From Oscillatoriales cyanobacterium (GTDB lineage Bacteria > Cyanobacteriota > Cyanobacteriia > Cyanobacteriales > Microcoleaceae): DNA of 45,758 nt. The stretch's first letter is position 1. Every line of letters begins with the position of its first letter. This document shows positions 32,921 through 41,438 of this stretch, one piece after another. The DNA lies in assembly GCA_004293365.1 (NCBI GenBank), contig RDYN01000036.1:39236-84993 (forward strand), in the 5' to 3' direction. A program made the translations under genes and the position numbers. The notes beneath the pieces were generated by a model. That model did no database searches and was not told the origin of the DNA. It was given only the letters and a program-made list of their open reading frames with translations.

Positions 32921-33096
32921 GACGGCGGTTGAAACCGCGCCTAGACAAACGATGTCAGCCGGACGCCGAGTAAAGAGAATAACGTAATTTCAATCGCCGT
33001 GTCTTTTATCTTCAACCGCCGTCCGTGTACGCTGAGCGAAGTCGAAGTGCGGGTTTCGCTTGTATGGACGCGGTTTCAACCGCCGTGTCTTCTTAG
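32921..33096. repeat. GCGGTTGAAACCGC repeat cluster
   Basis: Several related elements: GACGGCGGTTGAAACCGCGC, AATCGCCGTGTCTTTTATCT, CAACCGCCGTCCGTGTACGC, TGAGCGAAGTCGAAGTG and ACGCGGTTTCAACCGCCGTG. The family recurs at 23642-23710. Non-coding, probably an eroded nest of interspersed repeats. Confidence 0.75.
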
Positions 33097-33132
33097 GATC
33101 GCTCCTGTCAATAACTTACAATTTTAATTATT

Positions 33133-33185
33133 GTGGGATGGGCGTCCCGCCCGTCCAGAAAGGGCGGGCGGGACGCCCACCCCAC
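33133..33185. repeat. GGGCGTCCCGCCCG hairpin repeat
   Basis: A 53-bp inverted repeat with arms GTGGGATGGGCGTCCCGCCC and the mirrored GGGCGGGACGCCCACCCCAC, about 50 bp upstream of the glycosyltransferase start. Very GC-rich against the local background. Confidence 0.9.
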
Positions 33186-33235
33186 AAGCTTGTGTACATT
33201 ATTTAATTTCCATTACTTATCAAATCTAAATAAAA

Positions 33236-34375
33236 ATGCGATCGACAAATCACCTATTCTGTTTCCTAGAAATATTTTCCAGCGAAGGTGGCATTCAATC
33301 CTACATTCAAGATATCCTGAAAGCTTACCTGTCACTAAGCGCAGCCAAAAACTTTCCGCCACAAGCAGAAGTTTTGCTGTTGCGAGATGCGCCAGATTGT
33401 CACAATCCCTTCGAGTCCAAAAATCTCAAATTCTCTTACCTAAAAACTGATCCCGCTTGGCTTGGCCGTTTTAAGTTTGCCGCCAAATTGCTAACTTGCT
33501 TGGTGCAAAAACGACCTCAACGGGTTTTCTGCGGTCACATCAAACTTGCACCGCTCATTAAAACTTTATGCCAGCCGCTGGGAATTCCCTACACGATTTT
33601 AACTTACGGCAAGGAAGTTTGGGAAACACTTGGGCTAAAATATCAAATAGCAATGAGACAGGCTGACAGCCTTTGGACGATTAGCAGGTACACGCGCGAT
33701 CGCACTTGCTGTAATAATCAATTAAATCCTGCAAAATTCCAGATAGCGCCTTGTGTCGTAAATAGTGATATATTTGCGATCGGCCCCAAACCGCTGCATT
33801 TATTAGAAAAGTACGATCTGACTGGTGCTAAAATAGTGATGACTGTAGCCAGATTGCGATCGCACGATAGTTACAAAGGCGTCGATGTCACAATTCAAGC
33901 TTTGCCGGAAATTGCCAAAAGTTTTCCCAATGTGAAATACTTGGTTATTGGACGCGGGGACGATCGCCCTAGATTAGCAAAACTCGCCACCGATTTGGGA
34001 GTTGCCGAAAGAGTTATATTTGCGGGTTTTGTACCCACAGCAGATTTAGCAGCACATTATCAGTTAGCCGATGCTTATGTAATGCCCTCCCAGGAAGGCT
34101 TCGGTATAGTGTATTTGGAAGCTCTAGCTTGCGGAATACCAGTGCTCGCCGGGGACGCGGACGGATCTGCCGATCCGCTGCAAGATGGTAAACTGGGATG
34201 GCGAGTTCCTCACCGAGATCCGGCAGCAGTAGCGGTTGCTTGTGTGGAAATGCTTCAAGGAAAAGATAAAAAGTGCGATCGGCCTTGGTTGAGGGAACAA
34301 ACCCTAGCAAGATTTAGTTTTGAATCGCTGTGTCAATCCTTAGAAGGGATTTTTCAACCTTCTGAGTCCGATTAA
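33236..34375 (+). CDS. Glycosyltransferase, GT4 family
   Basis: A 379-residue retaining GT-B enzyme that moves a sugar from a nucleotide donor to an unknown acceptor. The N-terminal domain has the SSEGGIQSYIQDILKAYL acceptor-side loop. The C-terminal domain has KIVMTVARLRSHDSYKGVDV, LVIGRGDDRPRLAKLATDLG and the donor-site signature MPSQEGFGIVYLEALACGIP with the E-x7-E pair. GDADGSADPLQDGKLGWRVP completes the GT4 pattern. There are no membrane helices. Neighbours do not reveal a polysaccharide cluster, so the product is unknown. The start ATG is at 33236. Confidence 0.92.
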   Translation: MRSTNHLFCFLEIFSSEGGIQSYIQDILKAYLSLSAAKNFPPQAEVLLLRDAPDCHNPFESKNLKFSYLKTDPAWLGRFKFAAKLLTCLVQKRPQRVFCGHIKLAPLIKTLCQPLGIPYTILTYGKEVWETLGLKYQIAMRQADSLWTISRYTRDRTCCNNQLNPAKFQIAPCVVNSDIFAIGPKPLHLLEKYDLTGAKIVMTVARLRSHDSYKGVDVTIQALPEIAKSFPNVKYLVIGRGDDRPRLAKLATDLGVAERVIFAGFVPTADLAAHYQLADAYVMPSQEGFGIVYLEALACGIPVLAGDADGSADPLQDGKLGWRVPHRDPAAVAVACVEMLQGKDKKCDRPWLREQTLARFSFESLCQSLEGIFQPSESD

Positions 34376-34493
34376 CTTGTAACGTAGAGAGCGGTTTCTG
34401 CCTGTACAATAGAAAGATTAACTCGATCGACCGCCTGAATTTCTGAGTAGGATAGAGTTATGCCTACCTGCAAAGACACCAAAGGAGACCACC

Positions 34494-34874
34494 GTGAACC
34501 AAGGCACCCCCAAAATCTCTTTAAACCTACCCCGTATTAGCAATTGGCTGATATTGCTGGGCATCGCCTGCGTGTTGGTGTCAATTGGTTTGGGTTGGGT
34601 AGTTAAATCATTGTTAATTGTAGTAGGTTTGTTGCTGCTGACACCTGTGGTAGGATTTTTCGCGCTTCAGTGGTGGTTGAAACGCAATTTAATTGAGGAC
34701 AAGTGTCCTGTTTGTCAGTACGAATTCACAGCTTTAAATCAAACTCAGTTTCAGTGTGCCAACTGCGGCGAACCTCTGAAAATAGAGGAAGGCCATTTTA
34801 GCCGTTTGACGCCGCCCGGTACGATCGATGTTACCGCCGTTGAAGTATCCTCCGTTCAACAGTTAGAAGATTAG
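34494..34874 (+). CDS. Membrane protein with C-terminal zinc ribbon
   Basis: A 126-residue protein. Two closely spaced hydrophobic helices (WLILLGIACVLVSIGLGWVV and SLLIVVGLLLLTPVVGFFAL) are followed by a zinc ribbon with KCPVCQYEF and QCANCGEPL, two CxxC pairs 17 residues apart. A short acidic tail follows. The ribbon should lie in the cytoplasm. It starts at GTG 34494, supported by AAAGGAG seven bases upstream. I recall similar small proteins in other cyanobacteria but no function. It may share a transcript with the glycosyltransferase 118 bp upstream. Confidence 0.75.
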   Translation: MNQGTPKISLNLPRISNWLILLGIACVLVSIGLGWVVKSLLIVVGLLLLTPVVGFFALQWWLKRNLIEDKCPVCQYEFTALNQTQFQCANCGEPLKIEEGHFSRLTPPGTIDVTAVEVSSVQQLED

Positions 34875-34893
34875 TTATTAATCATCAGTTATA

Positions 34894-35070
34894 GGTTCGT
34901 AGTCAGGACTTCAGTCCTTCTTTCTTGCGGACTAAAGTCCTCATTACAAACCTGGTTCGTTCAGAACTTCAGTCCTTCTTTCTTGCGGACTAAAGTCCTC
35001 ACTACAAACCTGGTTCGATCGTTCGGACTTCAGTCCTTATTTCTTGCGGACTAAAGTCCTCACTACAAAC
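34894..35070. repeat. Three GGACTTCAGTCC hairpin repeats in tandem
   Basis: Three successive copies of about 60 bp, each opening GGTTCG(T/A)...GACTTCAGTCCTT, with a loop of TTTCTTGCGGACT, and closing CTAAAGTCCTCA(C/T)TACAAAC. Arms are unequal (CTTCAG against CTAAAG). They lie between the zinc-ribbon gene and crr7, which converge. Confidence 0.88.
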
Positions 35071-35099
35071 GAATTTAATTGAGGTGATTTAAGATAAGA

Positions 35100-35348
35100 T
35101 TATTTTTCTAGACGCACTGCGTACCACTGCAAAAACTGTCCAGGGCCGACATCTAATTCACAATAAGTATCAATTAAATACTTAGCTTGTTCTTCCACAG
35201 AAGGAAATTTTAGCACGTCAGCCGGCAAATCTTCGTGTTCCCGGGCTAAAACCGCTTTCAGCTTTTCTAATAGTTCCGCCGCATTCAAAAACTGATCCGG
35301 CTGGTTTGTTTCTAACACCACAAAGGTGTCTTCGTCATACAGTGACAT
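35100..35348 (-). CDS. CRR7-like protein (NDH-1 assembly/accumulation)
   Basis: An 82-residue acidic soluble protein matching the cyanobacterial homologue of plant chlororespiratory reduction 7: YDEDTFVVLETNQPDQFLNA, LLEKLKAVLAREHEDLPADV and the highly conserved end LDVGPGQFLQWYAVRLEK. In Arabidopsis CRR7 is needed for chloroplast NDH complex assembly. The cyanobacterial role is inferred from homology. ATG at 35348. It is divergently transcribed from the sulfite reductase gene, with 287 bp between the starts. Confidence 0.85.
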   Translation of the reverse strand: MSLYDEDTFVVLETNQPDQFLNAAELLEKLKAVLAREHEDLPADVLKFPSVEEQAKYLIDTYCELDVGPGQFLQWYAVRLEK

Positions 35349-35512
35349 AGTTTTAAAGGTTGAGGTTAATTATTTCTAAAGTTTTGTTCGCTTAAGCGAT
35401 CGAAAGTATAAACTCTAAATTACAATTTTCGGGCCCGGGCTCGATCGTGTTAAAATAGAACAACATCAGAATTCCTACCGGATTACCGTTATTAACTTAG
35501 TTATGAACCGAG

Positions 35513-35590
35513 TTGTCAACAAATCCGACACAGCATTTCTGAGGAGATTTGTCAAGTGCAAATTTGTCAAGTGTCAAATTGTCAACAAAT
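35513..35590 (+). promoter_or_regulatory. TTGTCAA repeat cluster upstream of sulfite reductase
   Basis: TTGTCAA occurs at 35513, 35549, 35564 and 35579. The last three are spaced exactly 15 bp apart, and the first and last are both part of TTGTCAACAAAT. The cluster ends 46 bp before the sir start codon. It looks like an array of regulator sites or a local duplication. The regulator is unknown. Confidence 0.45.
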
Positions 35591-35635
35591 ATTCGATCGA
35601 CCTGTATCTAATTATAACTGGCACTACACATTCCC

Positions 35636-37624
35636 ATGATCACATCTTCAATTTCAACCCCTGCGACGCGCAAGCCCTCTAAATCAGAAGGTCTCAAAGA
35701 ACGCAGCAACTACTTGCGAGAACCCGTTGCGACTGAACTGTTACAAGACACAACCCACTTCACCGAAGAGGGGATTCAGATTCTCAAATTTCACGGCTCG
35801 TACCAGCAAGACAACCGGGACAATCGAGTCAAAGGACAAGAAAAAGACTATCAGTTCATGCTCCGCACCCGCAACCCAGGGGGATTTGTTCCGCCCGAGC
35901 TATTCTTAGCGTTAGACAAGCTATCAGAAGAATACGGCAACCACACGCTGCGCGTCACAACCCGGCAAGGTTTCCAAATTCACGGCGTGCTGAAAAAAAA
36001 TCTTAAAGCAGTGTTTTCCTCAATTATTAAAAATATGGGGTCAACCTTGGGAGCTTGCGGCGACTTGAACCGCAACGTCATGGCACCGCCAGCACCTTAC
36101 AAAAATCGCCCCGAATACCAGTATGCCCTGGAATATGCCAACAATGTAGCCGATTTGCTGACGCCGCAAACCGGCGCTTATTACGAAATTTGGTTGGATG
36201 GGGAAAAGGCCATTAGTGCTGAAGAAGATCCCGCAGTCAAGGCTGCCAGACAATCAAACGGGAATGGTACAACATTTCACGACAAAGAAGAGCCGATTTA
36301 CGGGCAGCACTATATGCCGCGTAAGTTCAAGTGTTCCGTGACAGTCCCTGGAGACAACTCAATTGACTTGTACTCTCAGGATTTGAGCTTGGTGGTAATT
36401 ACCAATGCTTCTGGCGAGTTGCAAGGTTTTGACGTGTTTGCCGGCGGCGGTTTGGGCCGCACTCACAATAAAGAAGAGACTTTTGCTCGCGTTGCGGACG
36501 AGATTTGCTATGTTGCCAAGGATGATGTTTACGATTTGGTCAAGGCAATTGTAGCAACCCAAAGAGATTGTGGCGATCGCACAGACAGACGGCACGCCCG
36601 ACTCAAGTACCTGATTAACGACAAAGGCGTCAAGTGGTTCAGCGAAAAAGTAGCCGAATATTTTGGCAAACCGCTAGAAGCCTTTAAACCGCTACCTGAG
36701 TGGAAGTATTTTGATTTCTTGGGCTGGCACGAACAAGGCGACGGCAAGCTGTTTGTCGGCATTTCCGTAGAAAACGGCCGGATTAAGGATGAAGGCTCGT
36801 TTCAGCTAAAAACGGCTTTGCGGGAAATCGTGCAGAAGTACAACTTGCCGCTGCTGGTGACACCGCACCAAAACGTGACGATTTACGATATTTCGCCGGA
36901 TATCAAATCAGAAATTCAGGGAATACTCGATCGCAGCGGCATTCAAGCGGAAACTGCGATCGACCCCTTAGTACGCTATTCTATGGCTTGTCCGGCCATG
37001 CCGACCTGCGGGCTGGCGATTACCGAATCCGAGCGCGTGATTCCCAGCATTTTAGAGCGGATTCGGGCGAGTTTGACCAAAGTTGGCTTAGAAGACGAGC
37101 ATTTTGTAGTGCGGATGACTGGTTGCCCCAATGGATGCGCCCGCCCTTATATGGCAGAATTGGGTTTTGTCGGGAGTTCCCCCGAATCCTACCAGATTTG
37201 GCTGGGCGGTTCTCCCTCGCAAACGCGGCTGGCAAAACCAATTGAGGAAAAGCTGCACGTCAATGATTTTGAAGCTTTTCTGGAGCCAATTTTTGTTTAT
37301 TTCAAGCAAAAACGGCAACAAAGCGAGAGTTTTGGCGATTTTTGCGATCGCGTTGGGTTAGAATCTATCCGTCAATTTGTAACCAATCACCAATCTGCTG
37401 ACTCGATGACAACTGAGATTAATGAATTAGATGTTACGTCTAGTAACGGCGAAGAAAACGAGACAGCCACTGCTGGCGGTGGCAAAGTCCGCCGTCGCAT
37501 CAGCGTCCGCGATGAAATCTACAACGAGCTCAAGGAAGAAGCAGCCCGTCAGGGCAAGCCTATCACGCAGCTAGCTACAGAGGCAATTTCCACTTATTTG
37601 AAGAAGATTAAGGAGGAAGGATAA
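35636..37624 (+). CDS. sir: Ferredoxin-sulfite reductase
   Basis: Six-electron reduction of sulfite to sulfide for cysteine synthesis, with electrons from ferredoxin. The siroheme and 4Fe-4S ligands are visible as [11 protein letters not shown] (C-x5-C) and [15 protein letters not shown] (C-x3-C). Substrate-binding residues lie in [20 protein letters not shown] and NRNVMAPP. The catalytic part ends near residue 580. Up to 662 there is an Asn/Thr/Glu-rich linker and a C-terminal block [20 protein letters not shown] that resembles a ribbon-helix-helix motif. Cyanobacterial SiRs are often 620-640 residues, so some C-terminal extension may be normal. ATG at 35636. Confidence 0.95.
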   Translation: MITSSISTPATRKPSKSEGLKERSNYLREPVATELLQDTTHFTEEGIQILKFHGSYQQDNRDNRVKGQEKDYQFMLRTRNPGGFVPPELFLALDKLSEEYGNHTLRVTTRQGFQIHGVLKKNLKAVFSSIIKNMGSTLGACGDLNRNVMAPPAPYKNRPEYQYALEYANNVADLLTPQTGAYYEIWLDGEKAISAEEDPAVKAARQSNGNGTTFHDKEEPIYGQHYMPRKFKCSVTVPGDNSIDLYSQDLSLVVITNASGELQGFDVFAGGGLGRTHNKEETFARVADEICYVAKDDVYDLVKAIVATQRDCGDRTDRRHARLKYLINDKGVKWFSEKVAEYFGKPLEAFKPLPEWKYFDFLGWHEQGDGKLFVGISVENGRIKDEGSFQLKTALREIVQKYNLPLLVTPHQNVTIYDISPDIKSEIQGILDRSGIQAETAIDPLVRYSMACPAMPTCGLAITESERVIPSILERIRASLTKVGLEDEHFVVRMTGCPNGCARPYMAELGFVGSSPESYQIWLGGSPSQTRLAKPIEEKLHVNDFEAFLEPIFVYFKQKRQQSESFGDFCDRVGLESIRQFVTNHQSADSMTTEINELDVTSSNGEENETATAGGGKVRRRISVRDEIYNELKEEAARQGKPITQLATEAISTYLKKIKEEG

Positions 37625-37685
37625 GCCGATTTTCGATTGTCAATTTTCGATCGCATCAGATAAAGTTCAGACCAAAGTAACCTAA

Positions 37686-37750
37686 GGGCAAAGCATTTGC
37701 AGAAAAAACCTTGAATTTGTCAAATAATTCCGGTTGTAAATGCTTTGCCT
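37686..37750. terminator. Long-loop hairpin after sulfite reductase
   Basis: GGCAAAGCATTT pairs with AAATGCTTTGCC (12 bp) across a 39-nt loop, followed by TTTATTG. It begins about 62 bp after the sir stop. It may end the sir transcript. It also resembles an interspersed hairpin repeat. Confidence 0.45.
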
Positions 37751-37774
37751 TTATTGTTTCTAAAATGCTTTCTT

Positions 37775-37911
37775 GGTTCGTAGTAAGGACTTTAGTCCTA
37801 ATTGACTAAAAGTCACACCCAGGATTGAAGTTCTCACTACAAACGGAAGAGAAAAAACTGAAATCCTCATTACAAACGGAGGAGAAAGGACTAAAGTCCT
37901 CACTACAAACC
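37775..37911. repeat. Degenerate GGACTTTAGTCC repeat cluster
   Basis: GGTTCGTAGTAAGGACTTTA and several partial arms (GAAGTTCTCACTACAAACGG, AAATCCTCATTACAAACGGA, CTAAAGTCCTCACTACAAAC), an eroded tandem of the family found at 1720. A CTCTGCGCC duplication follows at 37933-37955, upstream of rsmE. Confidence 0.8.
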
Positions 37912-38005
37912 AGAAAAATCTTCTTTTTCTCTTCCTCTGCGCCCTCTGCGCCCTCTGCGGTTAAATAAAAAAAAATCTCATAGAAAACGAGCAATCCAAA
38001 ACCCA

Positions 38006-38950
38006 ATGGCTCAACTACAAAGATTAGCAGTTACCGCAGCCCAAATTTGTGCCAACAAAATCGACTTAACGAAAGAACAGCAGCATTATTTAAATCGAGT
38101 GTTGCGGTTGCAAGCGGGCGATCGATTTATTGCCATGGACGGCTGCGGACATTGGTGGTCAGCAATTCTAGAAGTGCAGGAAACCGGGTTATTTGCCTCA
38201 ATAACAGAGGAGATTGCCGTTAACAGGGAGCTTCCCGTCGCAGTAACTTTGATGGCTGCTTTGCCTAAGGGAAATGCCTTTGACGAGGTTGTTCGGCAGG
38301 CGACGGAGTTGGGCGTAGCTAATATTGTACCCGTTACGAGCGATCGCACTTTGCTCAAACCAAGTCCTCAAAAAGTCGATCGCTGGAGAAGAATTGCTGC
38401 GGAGGCGGCGGAACAGTCAGAACGTCAAATTGTGCCGGCGGTTTGTGAGCCTGTTTCCTTTGATTTGGCTGTCAAAGATTGCCGTCAAAAACATCGATTT
38501 ATTTGTGTTGCTCGCGGAGACAATCGCTATTTGTGGGATTGTTTGAGCGGTTTAGAACCCCCCCAGCCTCCCTTGCTAAGGGGGGGGCAAGAACCGGAGG
38601 AATCGCATGGTTTGGCTGGTTTAGAACCCCCCTTTGTAGGGGCGGGCACGGGGGCACCGCCCCTACAAAGGGGGGAGCAAGAACCGGAGGAATTATCGAC
38701 TGTAATAAGCCGTTTCGATCCCCCCCAGCCTCCCTTAAGAAGGGGGGAGGAAGAGTTGGAATCGATCGCGATTGCGGTTGGCCCGGAGGGCGGCTGGACT
38801 GATGGAGAAGTGGAAAGGGCGATCGAGTTTGGTTTTGAACCTGTTTCTTTGGGTAGGAGAATCTTGAGGGCGGTAACAGCACCGATGGTGGCTTTATCTT
38901 TGGTGGGAGCCGCTTTTGAAAAGTGCCCGTCCCAAAAAATATCTCCCTGA
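38006..38950 (+). CDS. rsmE: 16S rRNA m3U1498 methyltransferase RsmE with repeat-derived insert
   Basis: A SPOUT methyltransferase that methylates U1498 of 16S rRNA. The N-terminal PUA-like domain has QQHYLNRVLRLQAGDRFIAM. The SPOUT core has LMAALPKGNAFDEVVRQATE, the knot motif IAVGPEGGWTDGEVERAIEF and SLGRRILRAVTAPMVALSLV. The protein has 314 residues, about 65 more than usual. The excess (about residues 183-248, LEPPQPPLLRGGQEPEE and similar) is encoded by three interspersed CCCCC...GGGGG hairpins in frame, just before the SAM-binding knot. All catalytic motifs remain, so the insert may be a tolerated surface loop. Confidence 0.93.
   Translation: MAQLQRLAVTAAQICANKIDLTKEQQHYLNRVLRLQAGDRFIAMDGCGHWWSAILEVQETGLFASITEEIAVNRELPVAVTLMAALPKGNAFDEVVRQATELGVANIVPVTSDRTLLKPSPQKVDRWRRIAAEAAEQSERQIVPAVCEPVSFDLAVKDCRQKHRFICVARGDNRYLWDCLSGLEPPQPPLLRGGQEPEESHGLAGLEPPFVGAGTGAPPLQRGEQEPEELSTVISRFDPPQPPLRRGEEELESIAIAVGPEGGWTDGEVERAIEFGFEPVSLGRRILRAVTAPMVALSLVGAAFEKCPSQKISP
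38553..38748. repeat. Hairpin repeats inserted within the rsmE coding sequence
   Basis: Three hairpins: 38557-38588 (CCCCCCCAGCCTCCC / GGGGGGG), about 38625-38676 (CCCCCCTTTGTAGGGGCGGG, mirrored) and about 38706-38740 (GATCCCCCCCAGCC / AAGGGGGG). The middle one contains a second, different repeat (GTAGGGGCGGGCACGGGGGC, mirrored) nested inside. The flank CAAGAACCGGAGGAAT occurs after both the first and second hairpins. Confidence 0.88.
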
Positions 38951-39009
38951 GGTGCTAGATATTGTAAAGGAAGCTAAAATGTCAATGAGTCATTAGGCAT
39001 AAAACTAAA

Positions 39010-39240
39010 ATGTTAAAATCAGTAAAGGGTATATATCGAGACGGCAAAGTTGTGTTATTGGAAACTCCGGGCGACTTAACGGAAGGGAAAGTTATCGTTA
39101 CTTTTCTGGCAGAATCAGGATTAGTAGAGCTGCAATCTCGCGGTATCGATCGACAACAAGCAGGAGATTTACGGGTAAGGTTGAGCAGGTTTACAGAGGA
39201 TTGGGAACAACCGGAAATGGATGCTTACGATGATTTATAG
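39010..39240 (+). CDS. Antitoxin of a MazF-type pair (DUF104-like)
   Basis: A 76-residue protein. The N-terminal SVKGIYRDGKVVLLETPGDL then TEGKVIVTFL resembles the beta-strand DUF104/AF2212-type antitoxin head. The acidic C-terminus (FTEDWEQPEMDAYDDL) is likely to wrap the toxin. It overlaps the MazF-like gene, which supports the role. Binding to its own promoter is expected from the family but no operator was identified. ATG at 39010. Confidence 0.75.
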   Translation: MLKSVKGIYRDGKVVLLETPGDLTEGKVIVTFLAESGLVELQSRGIDRQQAGDLRVRLSRFTEDWEQPEMDAYDDL

Positions 39241-39577
39241 GCGCGGTGATGTAGTGCTAGTTCTGTTTCCCAATGCAGATTTGCGTACAGCCAAGCGCCG
39301 CCCCGTTTTGATAGTTCAAGCAGATCATTTAGGGACTAATTTAGGGCAAAATATTACAGCAATGATTACTAGCAATTTAGCCCGCGCCAAACACCCAAGC
39401 CGGGTTTTAGTTTCCCTATCGACGCCGGAAGGACAGCAAACACGACTGTTAGCTGATTCGGTAATCATGACAGACAATCTTGTAACACTTTTAGAAGTTG
39501 AAATCGATCGCAAAATTGGTATTTGGTCAAATATGGCGGCAGTAGATGCAGCGCTAAAGCATACTTTAGGAATCTGA
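39230..39577 (+). CDS. MazF/PemK-family toxin
   Basis: A protein of about 115 residues, an SH3-like-barrel endoribonuclease by family. Markers are IYRRGDVVLVLFPNADLRTA, KRRPVLIVQAD, NITAMITSNL and DSVIMTDNLVTLLEVEIDRK. MazF toxins cut mRNA or rRNA at short sequence motifs, and the target cannot be predicted. I prefer the ATG at 39230, which overlaps the antitoxin stop region. An ATG at 39221 is in frame and adds three residues. The gene lies just downstream of rsmE and its repeats. Confidence 0.88.
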   Translation: MIYRRGDVVLVLFPNADLRTAKRRPVLIVQADHLGTNLGQNITAMITSNLARAKHPSRVLVSLSTPEGQQTRLLADSVIMTDNLVTLLEVEIDRKIGIWSNMAAVDAALKHTLGI

Positions 39578-39678
39578 AAAACAAGGCCGATCTCGCCAAA
39601 TATAAAAATAATCTTGAAATTACAGAAATCAAATCAGTCTTGTGTTATTTACATCCTCAAATAGATGGTTTAGGGACA

Positions 39679-40083
39679 ATGAAAATAAGTTTAAGGAAAA
39701 GCCGATCGCACTTTTGGTCAATCGCACTTTTGACAGTGTTAGCTACAACATCAGTTTTCGCACAATCTGAGCATTCTGCGATCGCTCAACAGATTAATTG
39801 CGATCGCCCGCAAGGAGATGCACAAGTCAGAAGTTGTATTAGATTGAGATATGAAGCCTCGGACAAACGGCTGAACGAGGTTTACAAGCAACTGGCTGCT
39901 AAATTGAGCGGCGAAGAGCGATCGCTCCTTGTGGAAGCCCAATTAGGATGGATTAAGTTGCGCGACAATAACTGCGAATTTGAAACCTATAAAAGTCGTG
40001 GCGGTACTGGCCATTCCGGTTTCCTCAATGAATGCTTGGATCGCATGACAAAAGCCCGCACTGCGGAGTTGGAAAAGTATTGA
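39679..40083 (+). CDS. LprI-like (DUF1311) secreted protein, copy 1
   Basis: A protein of about 134 residues from the ATG at 39679. It has an N-terminal signal peptide (WSIALLTVLATTSVFA, cleavage likely after it) and a lysozyme-inhibitor LprI-like/DUF1311 domain: CDRPQGDAQVRSCIRLRYEA, SDKRLNEVYKQLAAKLSGEE, LGWIKLRDNNCEFE and FLNECLDRMTKARTAELEK. The family has paired cysteines that would form disulfides in the periplasm. An in-frame GTG-like start at 39523 would fuse unrelated sequence to the signal peptide and is rejected. It is a close paralogue of the next gene. Function in cyanobacteria is unknown; LprI in Mycobacterium inhibits lysozyme. Confidence 0.82.
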   Translation: MKISLRKSRSHFWSIALLTVLATTSVFAQSEHSAIAQQINCDRPQGDAQVRSCIRLRYEASDKRLNEVYKQLAAKLSGEERSLLVEAQLGWIKLRDNNCEFETYKSRGGTGHSGFLNECLDRMTKARTAELEKY

Positions 40084-40325
40084 AATCGGTTTGATTTACT
40101 TTAAGCGCGATCGATCTCAACCCGCCCGGATATTCGTATCCAGCCAGATTTGGCAAAGTCATGTAAAGTTTTGTAATAAAACTCGATTTTTCGCATAAAT
40201 ATAGCGGAATCAGCCTGAAAGAAAGAGAACTATACATATATACAGGCTTTTGAGTATTGTTGTTGCGATTTACCAAGGCTGAGAATTTGCAACAACAAGA
40301 AAACTTATAACACAGAGGAAAACTT

Positions 40326-40754
40326 ATGAAAGGGATCTCGATTTTTAATGCAGTCGCAGGCTTAGTTATTGTTGGATTTACGTCTTCGCCAGTGTTTGCA
40401 GAGTACAAAGGGGCGATCGAAGTGGCACCAAATCTGATAGCTCAACAACAGTCTACTTGCGAAAACGCCACAACCACCATAGAGATTAACAGGTGTCTGC
40501 GCTTAAATTACGAGGCTTCAGATAAACGACTGAACAAGGTTTACAAACAACTGATGTCTAAATTGAGTCCCCAAGAGCGATCGACACTTATAATAATACA
40601 GCGACAATGGATTAAGTCACGGGATCGAGACTGCAATCTGGAAGTTTCAATCAATCGAGGCGGTACTGGTTATAGCGGTTTTCTCAATCAATGTTTAGAA
40701 AGAAAGACCACACAACGTACCGCTGAATTACAAAATCTTTTAGAAAAGAGATAA
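40326..40754 (+). CDS. LprI-like (DUF1311) secreted protein, copy 2
   Basis: A 142-residue paralogue of the preceding gene. It has a signal peptide (AVAGLVIVGFTSSPVFA) and the same core: CENATTTIEINRCLRLNYEA, SDKRLNKVYKQLMSKLSPQE, RQWIKSRDRDCNLEVSINRG and FLNQCLERKTTQRTAELQNL. The shared RGGTG(H/Y)SGFLN(E/Q)CL block shows a tandem duplication followed by divergence. The 240-bp spacer is large enough for its own promoter. ATG at 40326 follows CAGAGGAAAACTT. Confidence 0.82.
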   Translation: MKGISIFNAVAGLVIVGFTSSPVFAEYKGAIEVAPNLIAQQQSTCENATTTIEINRCLRLNYEASDKRLNKVYKQLMSKLSPQERSTLIIIQRQWIKSRDRDCNLEVSINRGGTGYSGFLNQCLERKTTQRTAELQNLLEKR

Positions 40755-40834
40755 AACAGGAAGTACACAGTCACAAAAATTGGTGTTTGTGGTGATGTTT
40801 GACGAATACCAAACTTAGCCCTAACCTGATGCAG

Positions 40835-40852
40835 GGTGCGCCGCAGCGCACC
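40835..40852. repeat. GGTGCGCCGCAGCGCACC hairpin
   Basis: GGTGCGC and GCGCACC around CGCA, a relative of the GTGCGCATTGCGCAC family at 7131 and 26384. It lies about 80 bp after the second LprI-like gene. Confidence 0.7.
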
Positions 40853-40980
40853 TTCCCCCTTCAATTAGCCCATCAAACCAATTTTTACCTTAGTCCTGCG
40901 ATCCTGTGAATGCTGACGAATTAGCCTGAATTTGTGTTATAAAAGAACGATCGCACAAAACAACTAAAAAAATCCTAAAA

Positions 40981-41427
40981 ATGCGATCGCAAATCCTACT
41001 CACTACCAGCCTGGCAATTCTCACTATTTGCCCCTTACCCATTGTAGCCCAACCCTCGCCGACACTGCAAAACCTACCAGACGGCAAATATTTTTATGGA
41101 GAAGTACCATTCGCCAACCGCATCGCCACTCAATACATGATTTTCCAGAAAACAGGAGAAAGCTTCACAGCCTTTGAATACCGCAGCAATACCAGCGACA
41201 ATAGCTGTTTGAAAGGTACAATTAGTCAGAACACCTTTAATATTCAAACAATAGCATCTCCTCCCGATCGAGGTTACGATCGCCCTAAATGGGAATACTC
41301 CTCCGGGAAACCCTTCGATTTCAGTAAATGGCACCAACTCAACATCAGCCAAATACCTGATTTTGGCGAAAAAAAACTCGCAGAATGTATCCGCGCATTC
41401 ACCACAAAGCCTGACAACAATCCCTAG
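40981..41427 (+). CDS. Secreted hypothetical protein
   Basis: A 148-residue protein with a clear signal peptide (ILLTTSLAILTICPLPIVAQ) and no recognised domain. The mature part has a conserved-looking start, LQNLPDGKYFYGEVPFANRI, and one pair of cysteines (SCLKGTI and AECIRAF) that may form a disulfide. It ends 11 bp before the next gene and both are secreted, so they probably form an operon. I recall similar proteins as hypothetical in other filamentous cyanobacteria. Confidence 0.65.
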   Translation: MRSQILLTTSLAILTICPLPIVAQPSPTLQNLPDGKYFYGEVPFANRIATQYMIFQKTGESFTAFEYRSNTSDNSCLKGTISQNTFNIQTIASPPDRGYDRPKWEYSSGKPFDFSKWHQLNISQIPDFGEKKLAECIRAFTTKPDNNP

Positions 41428-41438
41428 AAACTCGTTTT

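Noticed and set aside
33133-33450. 105-residue frame overlapping the glycosyltransferase start
   Set aside because: It begins in the GGGCGTCCCGCCCG hairpin and is out of frame with the well-supported GT4 gene.
38479-38882. Overlapping frames on both strands inside rsmE
   Set aside because: They are made open by the CCCCC/GGGGG hairpins; the rsmE frame alone has family motifs on both sides.
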